From Trebouxia sp. TZW2008 (Eukaryota > Chlorophyta > Trebouxiophyceae > Trebouxiales > Trebouxiaceae), in assembly GCA_002118135.1 (NCBI GenBank), contig BDIU01000368.1, forward strand, positions 1 through 54,936: DNA of 54,936 nucleotides, read 5' to 3'. Below are positions 1-11,814 of the stretch, piece by piece (the stretch's first letter is position 1; every line of letters begins with the position of its first letter). Position numbers and translations under genes: made by a program. Under the pieces are notes generated by a model, which ran no database searches, was not told the origin of the DNA, and worked only from the letters and a program-made list of their open reading frames with translations.

Positions 1-10
1 TTTGACACAC

Positions 11-88
11 CTTCCGCTTCTTGTTGACGGCTGACATGAGGGTCTCCAATGCGTTCCGGGCTATCTTGTTGTCAGAGGGAGATGCCAT
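11..88 (-). CDS. First coding exon of an unidentified gene running off the left edge
   Basis: On the minus strand an ATG at 88 opens a 26-codon frame (MASPSDNK...NKKRK) ending in AAG|GTGTGT, a good 5' splice site at positions 10-9. The peptide is polar and ends in a basic cluster. All three frames are stopped just upstream of the ATG, so it would be the first coding exon, divergent from the LysM gene at 625. I do not recognise the family, and the rest of the gene lies outside the window. It could also be a chance frame. Confidence 0.3.
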
Positions 89-624
89 CAGGTGGAGCGC
101 CCAACAAGCTCAACCAGCTCCTGCAAATCCACCAATTGAAGACTCTATGATCATTTGTCAACAGGTTGGGCAGCGAATATATATATAGCCAGTAGTAGAC
201 GTAAGATTCCGCCTCCTTACAGACAGTTCCTTCACGCCATGGGCTCATGGCTGTCCTACTTTTGTGAAGCGCAAGCCATAACATGCTGTAAAACTTCTTT
301 TGCCCAAGATGTGAAAGTTAAGCCAAGCTGTCGGATTCCGCATTCAAAAGCCAGAATAAGGATTTCCAGCGAGGAGGTGAGGTGCCGCGCCAAGGAGCAA
401 AACGCAAGCTCGCCCGCACCGGGATCAAGCACATGCGCTGAGGATTTGAGGGCACACTATACGAATCATTCACTGTAGCTGACGTACGGGGTGAAGCCGC
501 TCCCCCGGACAGCACTGTGATAGTCAGAAAAGCATGATTCAGCTTGGGGCAATCAGCGGGAGGGCCTTGTGTCCAGCACCACAGGCAAGATATCGTTCGC
601 TGATGTGTATAGATCAGCAGTGTG
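89..624. promoter_or_regulatory. Intergenic space between divergent genes
   Basis: This stretch separates the partial minus-strand exon from the LysM gene. Short frames exist on both strands, but none shows a conserved motif or consistent splicing. It presumably holds both promoters. No TATA box or other element stands out. Confidence 0.35.
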
Positions 625-1502
625 ATGATGCAGCGTGTTGATGATCAGACAAATGGCCTTATCTGCCAGGTGTTTCGAGGACCAGTATCAAGAAGGCCAC
701 AGGTTACAGTTGCTTCCTTCAAGGTCAGGCCTTACACAGTTCGCAAGGGTGATACTCTCAATTCCATCGCAAGGAAACGAGGTACGCAAACCAGCTGGCA
801 AGCAAGGCTCTCTCTGACGACTGTGCCTGTTTGACTTTGTGATTGAACTTGCAGAGATCAAGTTTGAGGAACTGGTTGCCTTGAACCATGACATGAATCC
901 TGACAGCCTTGTTGAGGGACAAACAATATTGCTGCCTGGTGGCAAGCTGTCAGCACGGGACAGGGAAATTCTGGCAGGCATTGGTCCTGCAACATACCGA
1001 ACATACCCCGTGAGGGAAGGCGAGGTGCTTCAGGACATTATGGAGAAGCGTAACATTACCAGGGCTGAGATGGAGGCACTCAATCCAGGGATTAACCTGG
1101 ACCGACTGAGCAGTATGCCACAGACTGCTGCAGTCACAGCTTTTGCTTGCCGCTAGCGTGCAGCAGCGCTCAAACTCAAAGCACATTCTGAACTGCAGGC
1201 AACCAGGTGCTCAAGCTACCTGCTGGCAAATACACTGTCAGGGAACGGGAGATGATGACAGGCACTGGGGTGCCACCTGAGTTCTTCCATGCCACAAGTG
1301 CTCTTGGCAAGACAGTATTGATAGGTAAGCACTGACAACCAATGACTGCTTGAACCATCTGCAAACTTATGGAGGGCTCCACCAATTGCTTGCTACCTAC
1401 AAACTGGCTCACTTTACTTTTATTGCAGCGTTGGGAGTTGCTGGAATATACTCTGCCTTCCTTTGGCGCCAAAAGCAAGAGCCTGATGATGACAGCGAGT
1501 AG
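625..1502 (+). CDS. Two-LysM-domain protein with C-terminal membrane anchor
   Basis: Four exons join in phase: 625-781, 855-1112, 1199-1324 and 1429-1502 (204 aa). LysM domains bind N-acetylglucosamine polymers such as chitin or peptidoglycan. LysM 1 spans about residues 37-80, with YTVRKGDTLNSIA at its start and the typical ALNHDMNPDSL and GQTILLP segments. A second LysM-like unit spans about 103-150 (VREGEVLQDIMEKR, LNPGINLDRL, LKLPAGKYTV). The C-terminus has one hydrophobic stretch (ALGVAGIYSAFLW) followed by a short acidic tail, consistent with a tail anchor. The ATG at 625 is the first in the open frame, with another at 628, but an upstream exon cannot be excluded. The residues before LysM 1 are polar with several Arg and could act as a targeting peptide. 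Its ligand and organelle are unknown. This is one of the few genes here with no ghost exon copy. Confidence 0.8.
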
Positions 1503-2628
1503 CTGAACACAAGTGTGCAATGTGTCTTCTGTAGCATGCCAAACAGAATTAATCAGTAGGTGATTGATGAGGACATGCAGCATCTCTGCTTGACAACAGG
1601 TGCTGATGTGCATAGGAAACACTGACTGCCCGACACTGGCTTCAGTTTAGAGTAGGCAAAATTATCAGGAGTATGCATTGTGCTGCCGTCGTGCACACAT
1701 CCTAGAGAGACACCGTCATGAAAGCATACTAGCTTTACCCTTTTGGGTACGCGTTTTGCTGTGGCCTTTGTTTGCTGCAGCTTTGCTCCCTTATTTGAGA
1801 AGTGCCAACTATGATGTCAATCGTGACAATAGATCAGCATTGTTCCGTCTGCAGTCATAGTGAATGCAAAAGAGAGTTCTACTTGCTGAAATGCAAACAA
1901 AATACTCAAACATGCAATATCCACTTAGGGTAAAGATCTGAGGGAGGCAATGCCGTGCATATGCCCTGTTGCTATATTCACATTCCTTTCAATTATGGAG
2001 CTTCAGAACCTTGCATTGCCTTGACAGTGCAAATGTCTGTTGCCATGCAAAACTCCATAGCATGGCATGCATCTGCTTACTGAGTTTGCACTGGGGAAGA
2101 AACGTGACAAACTCGTGGGTGTGTGCAAGCACTGGCATCTAGAATCCAGGTGGTCTCACACAACGAACGCGATCGACAACTGCTCGACCCCAGCATCTTT
2201 GCCGTCAGCGCAAGGCCTGATTGTCCCAAGCGAACAGAGCACGCCGAGCACATTACCTGTTGAACCACAAACAGGCTGCGCATAGCCTGCACGTGAATCT
2301 AGCCGAAGGTGATCAAACGCACGCAGCTACTGCATCTAAAATACGCTTGTGCTTGCACGACAAGCTGAAGGTGCATCGCGGTTGTTTTGTATGCTCGAGA
2401 ACCAATCAAGATGGCAGTCGGAACTTTGCGGTCTGCTCATCGCTTGTCAGGCTGACGCCATGTGACCGTCGCACGTAACCTAATCCCAGAATGCATCTGC
2501 AGTGACTCGGCCGTCAGACTTCATGTGGTTGACAAGCGAAGAATCGAAGATGAATGCATAACGGAATTGCTGCTGGTTGCAGTCAGTACGAGACGCACTG
2601 AAGTCTCTGCTGAAACGGTCGCAACGCC
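1503..2628. other. Intergenic region between LysM gene and GAD
   Basis: This holds the 3' flank of the LysM gene and the 5' flank of glutamate decarboxylase on the same strand. I found no conserved coding frame, RNA gene or repeat. The stretch 2290-2620 is slightly more GC- and CG-rich and may be 5' UTR or promoter of the downstream gene. Confidence 0.4.
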
Positions 2629-5600
2629 ATGTCTAAGCGTGCCAGGATAAATGACAAGAAGCAGCTCGGTACAGTAGAGAGAACGCAAAGCGATGACGCA
2701 TGGGTGGAGAGTGCATTTGCGTCTCGGTACAACGCACAGCCAACCCCCAAGGACAGGTGAGACAGCAATGGCTTACATAAGCACTTCACCCAATAGTAGC
2801 CGGATCTGACGCTGATACTTCTGCAGGATTCCAGATGGATCAATGCCGCCCTCCATTGTCTATCAGCTCATCAAGGATATGCGACAGCTTGACTGCAATC
2901 CCAGGTGAGAGTCATGCACGCAACCCTTTTACTGGGCCTTCCTGCCACACCCATAAGCTTTGACATGACGTTCACTGTTGACATCATTGCACATGTAGGG
3001 CATCCCTGCTGCACCCATATGCACCGACATGACATCGACTCACACATCACATCATTATACACATGTAGCTTGCTGTTACATGCTTGACTGAGGCATGCAA
3101 ATGTCTTCTTCCATTGTGATGCAGGCTAAATCTTGCATCCTTCGTTACCACATGGATGGAGCCTGAGGTCGAGAAGCTGATTATGGAGTCCATCAACGTC
3201 AACTATGTGGATGCTGAGCAGTACCCAAGCTCCACAGAGATTCAGAATAGGCAAGTCAACCCTTTGCTTGTCACACCCATAATACCTTTGTGAGCGTTTC
3301 ACCACCCATGCAATGTCATGCTAAGCACTGCCAAAGACTGAAAAGGGAAATGTAGAGGCAAACACCTCCCCTGGGACAGTATCAAAGTTGTACCCATCTG
3401 CATTATCTATCCAGTCATTTTCCAGTACAACCTTGCCGCGTTTTGCAAGCATGATCATCACACAGGGTGTCTGTAGCATAGACTGCATTAGCAGTCAGAT
3501 CAGGCCCATTTGTTTGAGATGCTGTCGACAAGAGACCGACACAGCTATGCCCAATTGCCTGCAGCCAAATTTGACAGTTTGACTCCAGGCTCACGCAGTA
3601 CTGCGACTGGTGCCGCAGCATTGATGCAGCAGGCAAAAGGCTTTGTATATGCTCTCCAGTGGTGGAAGATTAGAAATGTTGTCTGGGTACATGGCTATAT
3701 TGGCAGAGCTGCAACAGCAACAGGCATTGACGGCTCAGGGGGCACGTCAACTCTTGGAAGCTTTTAAGCAATCATTGTCATCAAAAAGTGGCATGCTGAA
3801 GCAATGGCATGCTGTGTAGGTGTGTGGCATTGTTGGCGGAGCTGTACCATGCACCAGCAAAAGGCATTGACGGCTCAGTGGGCACTTCAAGAGTGGGCAG
3901 CAGCCATTGAATCTGTTGGAAAGGCTGTCATTGAACCTGATAACACAAAACGGTGGCATGCTTGTTTAGGTGCGTGGCCATGTTGGCAGAGCTGTATCAT
4001 GCACCAGCAACAGGCATTGACGGCTCAGTGGGCACCTCAACTCTGGGAAGCAGTGAAGCAATCATGCTGGCAGGGCTTGCAATGAAGAAGAGATGGCAGG
4101 CACGCATGGAAGCCAAGGGGAAGCCAACCACAAAGCCCAACCTTGTCATGGGTTACAATGTACAGGTACACAGTTCTACACCCACTGTTGGAAAATTGGC
4201 CACCAATTCCGACCTTGTGATGGATTACAATGTACAGGTATAGCAGTTCTACACTCATGCTGGCATTTGCCATGGCTGTCAAGTAGAAAGAAGGGAAAAG
4301 GAGAACTCTATGCTATCAAACATTACCAATACATGTAACCATAGTGTCAGATTACGTAGCACTTTGAGGCCGGTAGCATCACGATGTCTTTGGTTGAGGT
4401 TGCTAGTAATGGAAGAGCATAGCCGAGTCTGGGCTAAGCACTGTTGATTGACAGCATGTGGTGCGTGTTTGAGCGTCTTGACTTAGTGAAAAGACGTGTG
4501 TGGTCGGCACTGCAGTAATCAGTTGTTGCAGTTTCAGGCAGCAAGGCAATATAACCTTTGGCTGTTCAGTGGGGACGACTCCTACGAGCTCATGCTGCCG
4601 GACAGATATTCAGCCTCGGCTGTCTTGTTTCAGATGGTCCTGGGGTGGATCGTGCTGTGACAGTCACTGCGCTCAATAGGACTGTGACTGTCTGGTCCAG
4701 TCCAAGACAGCTTTTAGAAATACTGCAAAGCCTGGGGTTGTCTGTGTCAGCGTGGAATGTAGGGACAGTGTCTGGCGGCAGAATGCAAAGCTGCCAGGAC
4801 AGTCACTGCATCTTGCTGTCGCTGTGTAGCTTCTCTGTTGGGCTAGTGTGAGCACAAGATTATGACCGGATGCTGCACAATTTGATTGCGCTCAGCGTGG
4901 ACTGTCAGCAGGGTGATGCATTAATGACACGCCACTCTTGTGCTATTTAGTCATATCAGGAAGGCTGCACTGGCAATGTACAGTGACAGCATTCCTTGAC
5001 CACAGCATGATTGAATTGCTTACCGCTGATCTTTTGTCATGAATAGTGAGGCCCCTTGCCTCATACTGTGTGCACTGTAGCAACACAGCACCTTTTGAGG
5101 TGCTGTCTGTCAGCAACTGCCACGTTATGCATCCTGGGCCATTTATGTAATGCTGCTCTGCTCGCGCTGTCAAGGTTGCAAAGAGAAATTGGTTCTGTCA
5201 AGGTTGCAAAGAGAAAAAGCTTCTGTCAAAAAAAACCTTGACCAGCTTTTCCCTTGCAAAGCCCCACTATCAAGTCACCGCTTGCATCTTTGTAAAGTGC
5301 TATGACGCCAGGTGTGCTCCGTTTCATGGCCTGGTAGTGATACTGTGGTATTGTTCTTGTATAATGGCCAACAAATTGCATGTGCTGGCTGCAGATGTGC
5401 TGGGAGAAGTTCACATGCTACTTTGATGTGCAGGAGAGATTTGTGCATTTTGCCGATGCCTGTCTCATACGCAAACCAAAGAAGATTTCTCAAGCTTATG
5501 AACAGGGCACCCAGAACATGAGACACTACATGTTTTCTGGCTGCAGGTGTGCTGGGAGAAGTTCACACGCTACTTTGATGTGGAGGAGAGGTTTGTGCAT

Positions 5601-8600
5601 CTGACCAATGATACCTTCATCCTCACACCAGAGAAGGCTATTGAGCTTTGTGATGAGAACACAATCGGTGAGTCAGCTCAATCAATCTTACTACCTTGTG
5701 CACCTGACCAACAACTGTTTCATACTCATGCCAGAGAAGGCTGTTGAGTTTTGTGATGGGAAAACAATTGGCGGGTCTTGTTCTGTTTTGCTTCTGGCAT
5801 TCTGCAAGTTTGCTTGCAGTATACGCATCAAGCTGATGCATATCTTGTTGGTCATGCGGCCATCAGCTAAGGGGCCGCAAATGTGCGTTTTTGAAGACTC
5901 TGTGGCTTTGTCTGACAAGCATGTATCAAGCTCCTGGGCAGCCAGCAGTTTTTGTTATACCTTTCTGGGCATGTCTAAGTTCATCAGATCTTCACTGTTG
6001 ACAACTGTAGGACTCTGGGCAGAACGCATTGGGAGATGATGACCACATTGACGGGCCTCACAATGAGTTTATGCTTGTAGGCATCTGTGGCGTTTTTGGC
6101 AGCACATGCACATGAGACTCTGTGGACTTTGTACTCATTGGCATATGCAGAACAGTAGGAGCAGAATCCTGAGTCAGAGTATCTTTAAACACTTCTGTCA
6201 TTGCAGGCATCTGTGGCATTTTGGGCAGCACATACACTGGGGAGTATGAGGACATTGAGAAGCTCGACAAATTGGTGGAGAAGCTCAACAAGGAGAAGGT
6301 CAGTGGGTGTCTTGATTGCACTGTGTTTCATTGATGTAGACCAGGTGTGAGGTCAGTGGTCCCTTTTGTTGTGCATACTGTTGATGTACGCCAGCTCTAA
6401 GGTCAGTTGCCTCTGTTGCTGTGATGCATCAGCAGGCTCATCATGATCACTGTAAAGATAGAAGGCAGTGGCAAAATGCTGTGGGGAGTCCTGTAGACGC
6501 TGCTTTGCAATGCTATGTACCATTGCAACCCTTGTCTGCATCTGCAAAGCCATGGCAAGATGCTGCCTCTTGCAAGCTTCATTCGTGTCCAACAGGCTTT
6601 TGTGCATCATTGCAAGATGCAGTGTACAATCCTGTGAAGATGCAAAGTCTGTTGCAATCTTTTGAGCAGTGCGTGAAGTTCGTCTCTGGCAATGCGCAGC
6701 ATGCACTTTACCTCTACGCACCTTGTCACTGGCTTTCACAGCCTGCACAGCAGACGTTTGTACTTGATGAACGATTGTCACCCTGAAATGCTGTGGGTGG
6801 CTCCATGCTTGTACTGAGCCATGCGTCTGGACATTGTTGTGAATATGAAATACACAGCATGGGATGACTGCTTCTGTCAATAGCTTTTGGGCTCTGGCTC
6901 TTGAGTTGTTCCCAAGTATGGCTGGAAGATCAGATTGTAATGCAGCTAATATCAGTCAACTTGCTCACACAGCAACCATGCTTTGCTTGCTCGAGACAAA
7001 CTTGATGTCACTCAGCATGTGCATGTTGCCAATGTCATTCTCTAATGCTTGGTTCAGAGCTGTTTATGCCCCTTTTATTAGTGAGAAGATTGCTTGCATA
7101 CTCCCGTGCACGGCTGATCTGTCTTCTCACATGGTTCAGACGGACGCTGCACTGGCACATGCAAGCAGCATTTCTGAACGGTTAAGAGGCTTACCCTGTC
7201 TACCATTGCTCAGAGAGATGGAAGATGCACAAGGGTACTGCATGAGCATATGCAAGCAATGGTCTTTTTACATGAAGTCTGTGCTGCTGTTGTGCAACAG
7301 CATATCATGAAGACGCATGCAGACTCTGCACGTTGAACGGGATGTGCAAGCAAATTAGAATGATGGAGATGCTGAGTTTTTGACAAGGCAGAAGGACAAA
7401 AAAGCTGATTCTTTCTTGCTATGCTTCAGGGGCACGATGTGAAGATGCATGTAGATGCTGCCAGTGGTGGCTTTGTGGCGCCATTCCTGCAACAACATGT
7501 CACTCACCGTGTTCTGCTCTTCTTCAGGCCCATGGTGTGGACAACCATACGGACAATCAACCGTTTGCAAGAAACTTGTGCATTTTAAACAGCTCATTCT
7601 GTTTGGTGTTGTTCAGGGTTGGGATGTGAAGATCCATGTGGACGCTGCCAGTGGTGGGTTTGTGGCGCCATTTCTGGAGCCAGACCTCAAGTGGGACTTC
7701 CGCCTCAAGAACGTGGTCTCCATCAACACCAGCGGCCATAAGTAAGTCCCTGTGCAGACTGCCAGACTCCTGCTGACTTCAGTCGTGCAATCTGCTGAGT
7801 GTGTTCCCTTTGTTGGATGACTTGGCTTACTCAGGTGTGTTGCCCGAGCCTGATCACCTTTATGTTTAACATAAAGGTTAAACATGAATGAGGGCATTAC
7901 TCACTGACCTGAGTTGTTACTGTCATTGTCTGCAAATATGGATTGGTACACCCTGGACTGGGCTGGGTCATCTGGCGTGGCAAGGAGTACCTGCCAGAAC
8001 CCCATTATCTTCCATGTGAGCTTCTTGGAAAAGCGACCTGGCTTCAGCAGTCAGCATTTGATTGTCTTTTACAACAGAAGCATATCAGATTCTATCTTGA
8101 CTGCAGGTACGGGTTGGTATACCCTGGATTGGGCTGGGTCATCTGGCGTAGCAAGGAGTACCTGCCAGAGTCCATTGTCTTCCATGTCAACTACTTGGGC
8201 AGTGACCAGGCTTCAGTCACCCTCAACTTCTCAAGAGGAGCTGGCATGATCATTGCCCAGTACTACCAGGTGATTCTGCTGTGACTGTTCATTCTATTGA
8301 CTGAATCGGGTCATAAGGTGCAGCAAGAAGTACCTGCCAGGATCGATCGTGTATGAAGTTTCAGTACCTTGTACATGTCGTCATGACCACCCTTTGGTGA
8401 TTGCAAGGGTGAGGTTGTTCATTGAAAGCTACACCTTATCACCACCATAAGCACATATGTCTTCATAAGACTTCTTTGACCTGATGACAACATGCTCATT
8501 GCCAGCATGTGGCACATACAACCAGCCTTGTTTGCAGGCTAGAGCATGCAAATCTACTCTCTTTCTCTCAGCAGGTACAGCAATTGTATCGTCAACATCT

Positions 8601-10979
8601 GTTTGGTGAGTGCAGTTCCTGAGGCTGGGCAAGGAGGGCTACACCAAGATCATGACTAACCTGAACCTGGTCGCCAAGCGCCTGCAGAAGGGCATCGAAG
8701 ACACAGGTACACTTTCATCAGCTTTGTCTGAATGATTGTAATGATGGCAACAGCGTTAAGCCAATCATCATGATGGTGACAGCGATGATACTGACCATCA
8801 TGTTAGTGACAACAACACCACTCTTGTCACTTGAAGGGATGATAAATCTTGCATTCTAAACACAGGTTCTGGGGCCAAGTTCTGTTTTGCCAAGCTGGGC
8901 TTGCGCATTGGCTTTGCCTTGAAGCACAACTACATTTCATGCTGCATGCATTCTGCAAGCACAAATTGTGTTGACATGCCTTTTGAAGGCTTCATTTTGG
9001 TGGACATGCCTTCTGCAACAGCAATTTTTGATTTGCATAGAGGATCTGGACATGACTTCACAGCAATTCTGTTCTTTGTTGTTGCGCTCGCTCCCACACT
9101 TACACGCCTGTACTTGCATTCAACCTCGCACTGAATGCACCCTGTCCTGGCAAGATCTGAGCATTCCCAGGACTTCAAGCAAGGGGTGTCAATCTTCACT
9201 TCAGCGTTTTTACTTCGACATTAGTTGTGCACTGTTGCTGCAGGGCACTTCAGGATCCTGAGCAAGGACAATGCCCTGCCCCTGGTGGCCTTCAGTTTGA
9301 CCAAGACTATTGGTAAGGGTGGGCAGGAGGAGGCCCGTCAGTACACTGAGTTTGACTTGGCGGATAAGCTGAGGCAGAGAGGCTGGGTCCTGCCTGCCTA
9401 CACCATGGCTCCAGATGCAAGGTAAGTTGTATACAGCTGAACACAGTGTACTATGGCAGTGTGCTGTGGCTTTGTGAGTCAAGTACGCCGTGGAGCAAAC
9501 AATTTCTTCTGCCAGGTAAGTGTATGTCAACTAGCATCTGAGTTTGACTTGGCTGACAAGCTGAGGCCGAGAGATTGAGTACTGTCTGCCTACGCCATGG
9601 CTCCTGATGCAAGGTCAAAGTGCCATTGTAAATATAGTCTGGGTGATTCTCAATGAATAGCATTGTGTGAAAGCAAAAGCTGGCTGATCAAGGTCCGCAA
9701 ACTGAAACCAAACCAAGCCAAGCAAAGCAAGAGTCAACTCGAATTAACTGCTGCTGTTGATTTACATTAGTCTCACACAATGACACTGCAGGGACACGAA
9801 GCTGTTGAGGGCAGTGATCAGGGAGGACATGAGCATGGCCACGGTGGATGAGCTCATCAAGGACATCTCTCGCTCTGTGGAGTACCTCTTTGGAGTCGTT
9901 CACCTTTTTGCTCTATTGTCACTGTCACTATAGGGACACAAAGGTGCTGAGGGCAGTGATCGGGGAGAACATGAGCATTACTGTACGATCGATAGTGTCT
10001 ACATGTTGCTGTCCTCGCCCCTTCCAGGAAAACCCCAACATGACTGCAGGGACACAAAGCTGCTGAGGGCAGTGATCAGGGAGGACATGAGTATGGCCAT
10101 GGTGGACGAGCTCATCAAGGACATCACTCGCTCCGTGGAGTACCTGGACAGTCACTTCACCATCAATGTCAACGATGTTCACAAGCCTGAAGGCCAGTCT
10201 CTTGCGGTGAGTGTACAAGATGGTTCTTTTCATTCATTTCAAAAGCAGGGGAGCGACAGGCTCAGCCTTCTGTGGTAGGTATTGCACAACTTGCTGTTAG
10301 TGCTGGTTGATTCATCGATACCTGTGCTCGCCTGATTCTAGATAAGTAAGAGGTGTGCCTCACCCTGTTTCTGTAGGCGGTACAGCAGGCTCAATCTGTC
10401 ATCCGAAGGTGTGCAGACGATGGGAACAGCACTGCAACTGCATATCAACACTGCTGTCCATGTTGCTGCTGCACAAGTCCACTGTCAATGATGTTTAACG
10501 ATCTGAGGCACAGGGACATGCAACTTCCTCTGCTGAAATTTACGGCAATGTTGTTGTTGCCCGTAGAACCCAGAATTGGAGCTGAATTTTGCAGTATATC
10601 ACATTTATTCACGAGATGTTGCGCTAATGAATCATGCAGGCATGCTGTGTGTAGCACAAAGTTTGACTCTGCCTTGCACACGTTGGATTGTGCTTTGAGT
10701 GCACACACTTGCATTGCTGTGGCTCAAGGCCAGAATGCATGAATTCTCTGTACCATTGTGCACATTCTGCACTGCCTCTATTTTAATTTTTGAATTATTA
10801 TTGTCGTCCTGTTTGGGGCCTATTGGCTCATAGTGTCTGTCACACGCTTGTAATGAGTCAACACATTTCTGCTACAGGATGCTGCCAAGGCTCACCGTGT
10901 GCATGTCAAGAAGAATGAGCATCACCATGCCAAGCACCCCAACCATCACCGCCAGAGGAAGCATGATGGAGTCTGTTAG
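2629..10979 (+). CDS. GAD: Glutamate decarboxylase (PLP-dependent)
   Basis: It converts L-glutamate to GABA plus CO2 in the cytosol, using pyridoxal phosphate. Twelve exons join without a phase error (518 aa): 2629-2756, 2827-2904, 3125-3250, 3970-4165, 5547-5667, 6207-6298, 7617-7741, 8107-8269, 8616-8706, 9244-9421, 10050-10206, 10878-10979. Family signatures in order are [44 protein letters not shown], the PLP-lysine motif [10 protein letters not shown] (Lys289, codon split by an intron), [23 protein letters not shown] and [13 protein letters not shown]. The last exon is unusually His- and Lys-rich where plant enzymes carry a calmodulin-binding tail. Intron 3 has a GC-AG donor (AG|GCAAGT at 3251). 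Nearly every intron contains decayed copies of a flanking exon. Convergent with the HECT gene. Confidence 0.93.
3251..3256 (+). other. GC-AG 5' splice site, GAD intron 3
   Basis: The exon ends AATAG and the intron begins GCAAGT. The downstream exon at 3970 restores the Arg codon and the family's RCVAMLAEL segment, so GC rather than GT must be the donor. The match to the strong consensus AG|GCAAGT is what is expected of functional GC-AG introns. Confidence 0.75.
3686..3915 (+). repeat. Two ghost copies of GAD exon 4 head
   Basis: Copies at about 3686-3780 and 3817-3915 repeat the acceptor region and the first half of exon 4 (true copy from 3970). The shared core CATTGACGGCTCAG falls at 3725, 3865 and 4015, giving periods of 140 and 150 bp. 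Both copies have frameshifts and substitutions that destroy the GSSEAIML segment. They read as decayed tandem duplicates inside intron 3. Confidence 0.85.
4186..4250 (+). repeat. Ghost copy of GAD exon 4 tail plus donor
   Basis: This repeats the last roughly 40 bases of exon 4, the GTACAG|GT donor and the following GCAGTTCTACAC-like intron start. It lies directly downstream of the true junction at 4165/4166 and reads ACCTTGTGATGGATTACAAT where the exon has ACCTTGTCATGGGTTACAAT. This is an exon-tail duplication across a 5' splice site. Confidence 0.85.
5391..5520 (+). repeat. Ghost copy of GAD exon 5 head
   Basis: GCAGATGTGCTGGGAGAAGT and the following frame ([18 protein letters not shown]...) match exon 5 ([18 protein letters not shown]...), 152 bp upstream of it. 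The second half decays and no usable donor remains. Confidence 0.85.
5695..5780 (+). repeat. Ghost copy of GAD exon 5 tail
   Basis: This repeats the [28 protein letters not shown] end of exon 5, about 103 bp downstream, as [20 protein letters not shown] in the same relative frame. The donor is altered to GGCGGGTCTT. It is a young tail duplication in intron 5. Confidence 0.8.
6079..6112 (+). repeat. Ghost copy of GAD exon 6 head
   Basis: TAGGCATCTGTGGCGTTTTTGGCAGCACATGCAC matches the start of exon 6 at 6204 (GCAGGCATCTGTGGCATTTTGGGCAGCACATACAC) with few changes. A T for G or C change damages the acceptor. Confidence 0.8.
7426..7500 (+). repeat. Ghost copy of GAD exon 7 head
   Basis: It encodes [18 protein letters not shown] in frame after an acceptor-like TTCAGG, 186 bp upstream of the true exon ([18 protein letters not shown]). 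The match stops abruptly at CAACAACATG. Because only the head was copied, the [10 protein letters not shown] continuation is absent. Confidence 0.85.
7857..7877. repeat. Small perfect hairpin in GAD intron 7
   Basis: CCTTTATG and CATAAAGG form 8-bp inverted arms around a 5-base TTTAA loop. No function is evident. Confidence 0.5.
7936..8030 (+). repeat. Ghost copy of GAD exon 8 head
   Basis: This sequence, reading [16 protein letters not shown], lies 171 bp upstream of the true exon 8 ([16 protein letters not shown]). It is frameshifted soon after, and its acceptor is changed from GCAG to CAAA. Confidence 0.85.
8737..8815 (+). repeat. Three-unit ~30-bp degenerate tandem repeat in GAD intron 9
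   Basis: Units beginning ATGATGGCAACAGCG (8741), ATGATGGTGACAGCG (8770) and ATGTTAGTGACAACA (8800) are spaced 29-30 bp apart. They are not related to an exon. Confidence 0.5.
9538..9616 (+). repeat. Ghost copy of GAD exon 10 tail plus donor
   Basis: GAGTTTGACTTGGCTGACAAGCTGAGGCCGAGAG through GCTCCTGATGCAAGGTCA repeats the end of exon 10 and its donor, 192 bp downstream of the original (GAGTTTGAC at 9348). A TGA replaces the conserved Trp codon. Confidence 0.85.
9791..9985 (+). repeat. Two ghost copies of GAD exon 11 head
   Basis: Copies start at 9791 and 9933 and the true exon follows at 10049 (periods 142 and 116 bp), each after an AG acceptor. Copy 1 keeps about 33 intact codons ([20 protein letters not shown]...) nearly identical to the true exon but breaks off before any donor. 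Copy 2 breaks off after about 15 codons. Confidence 0.88.
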
Positions 10980-11814
10980 ACAGTGGGAGAGTTTTGATTG
11001 ATGGACTGCAAGATACGTACTGATATAGTATAGGACACAAGTACTGCGGAATACATTGCATGCAGCCAGCAACATGTGAACACTACTGCATATATTGCTC
11101 TGTGAGAATGTGCCGTCAGGTTTGCTGAAAGGCGTAATTTTTTTGCAGAGTTTCCCAGTTTTGGCAGGTCGAGTCAGCTTTTGCTAGTGCTGATCAGTGC
11201 TAGTAGAGCATGAATACTGCTGAGAGCCGTTTGTGGCCACGTGCCTGTGCACGTCATCAGTATTGGTGTTCTATGCTTGTACAGAACATTGTGAACATGG
11301 GATTGATGTCTGGCTGAAACACTGAACCGCTAGCGCTGCATGTCAACAAGCAGCAGCATGCATCACGAAACTTCATTTGGGAGCAGACCGGGTGAATCGC
11401 TTGTTTGCCCACGAGTGCGTTTGTGCTCAGGTGTCTAGCAGTGATGCATGCCTAGCACAACAGTTTCCATCTGCTATTGCACGAAATGTCAGCAGGCAAT
11501 GTGCTCAACATAAGCTGCTGAGGGTACTGCTGCAGCCATGGCTAGATACACTGAGCTTGAGTGGTTCTGCATCAGTTTGTTCAGAAGGTATACAAGGCCT
11601 GTCCTGGCCAAGGTGCTAATATTGGACTGAGAATTTTGGATGCTGATGCTTGCATTGGTAAAGACAGCATTATTCACGGGGAAGCAAAGCTGACGTACCA
11701 ATAGCTATGAATGCTTGTGTATCATTTGCTGGGCGCATAATCACGAAATAAGACATAAAAGCTTCAGCAGAGCATGACCCAGCGTAAGCTACAGGCTAAT
11801 TGCTCGAGCGCACA
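10980..11814. other. Intergenic space between convergent GAD and HECT genes
   Basis: These are the 3' flanks of both genes. The frames present show no recognisable domain or splice pattern. No repeat or RNA gene was noticed. Confidence 0.4.

Noticed and set aside
155..515. Protein genes on either strand in the left flank
   Set aside because: Open frames overlap on both strands without motifs. They look like chance frames in a promoter region.
9791..9891. An alternative GAD exon 11
   Set aside because: It has a good acceptor and open frame but no donor and lacks the exon's second half. The copy at 10050 gives the full, in-phase exon.
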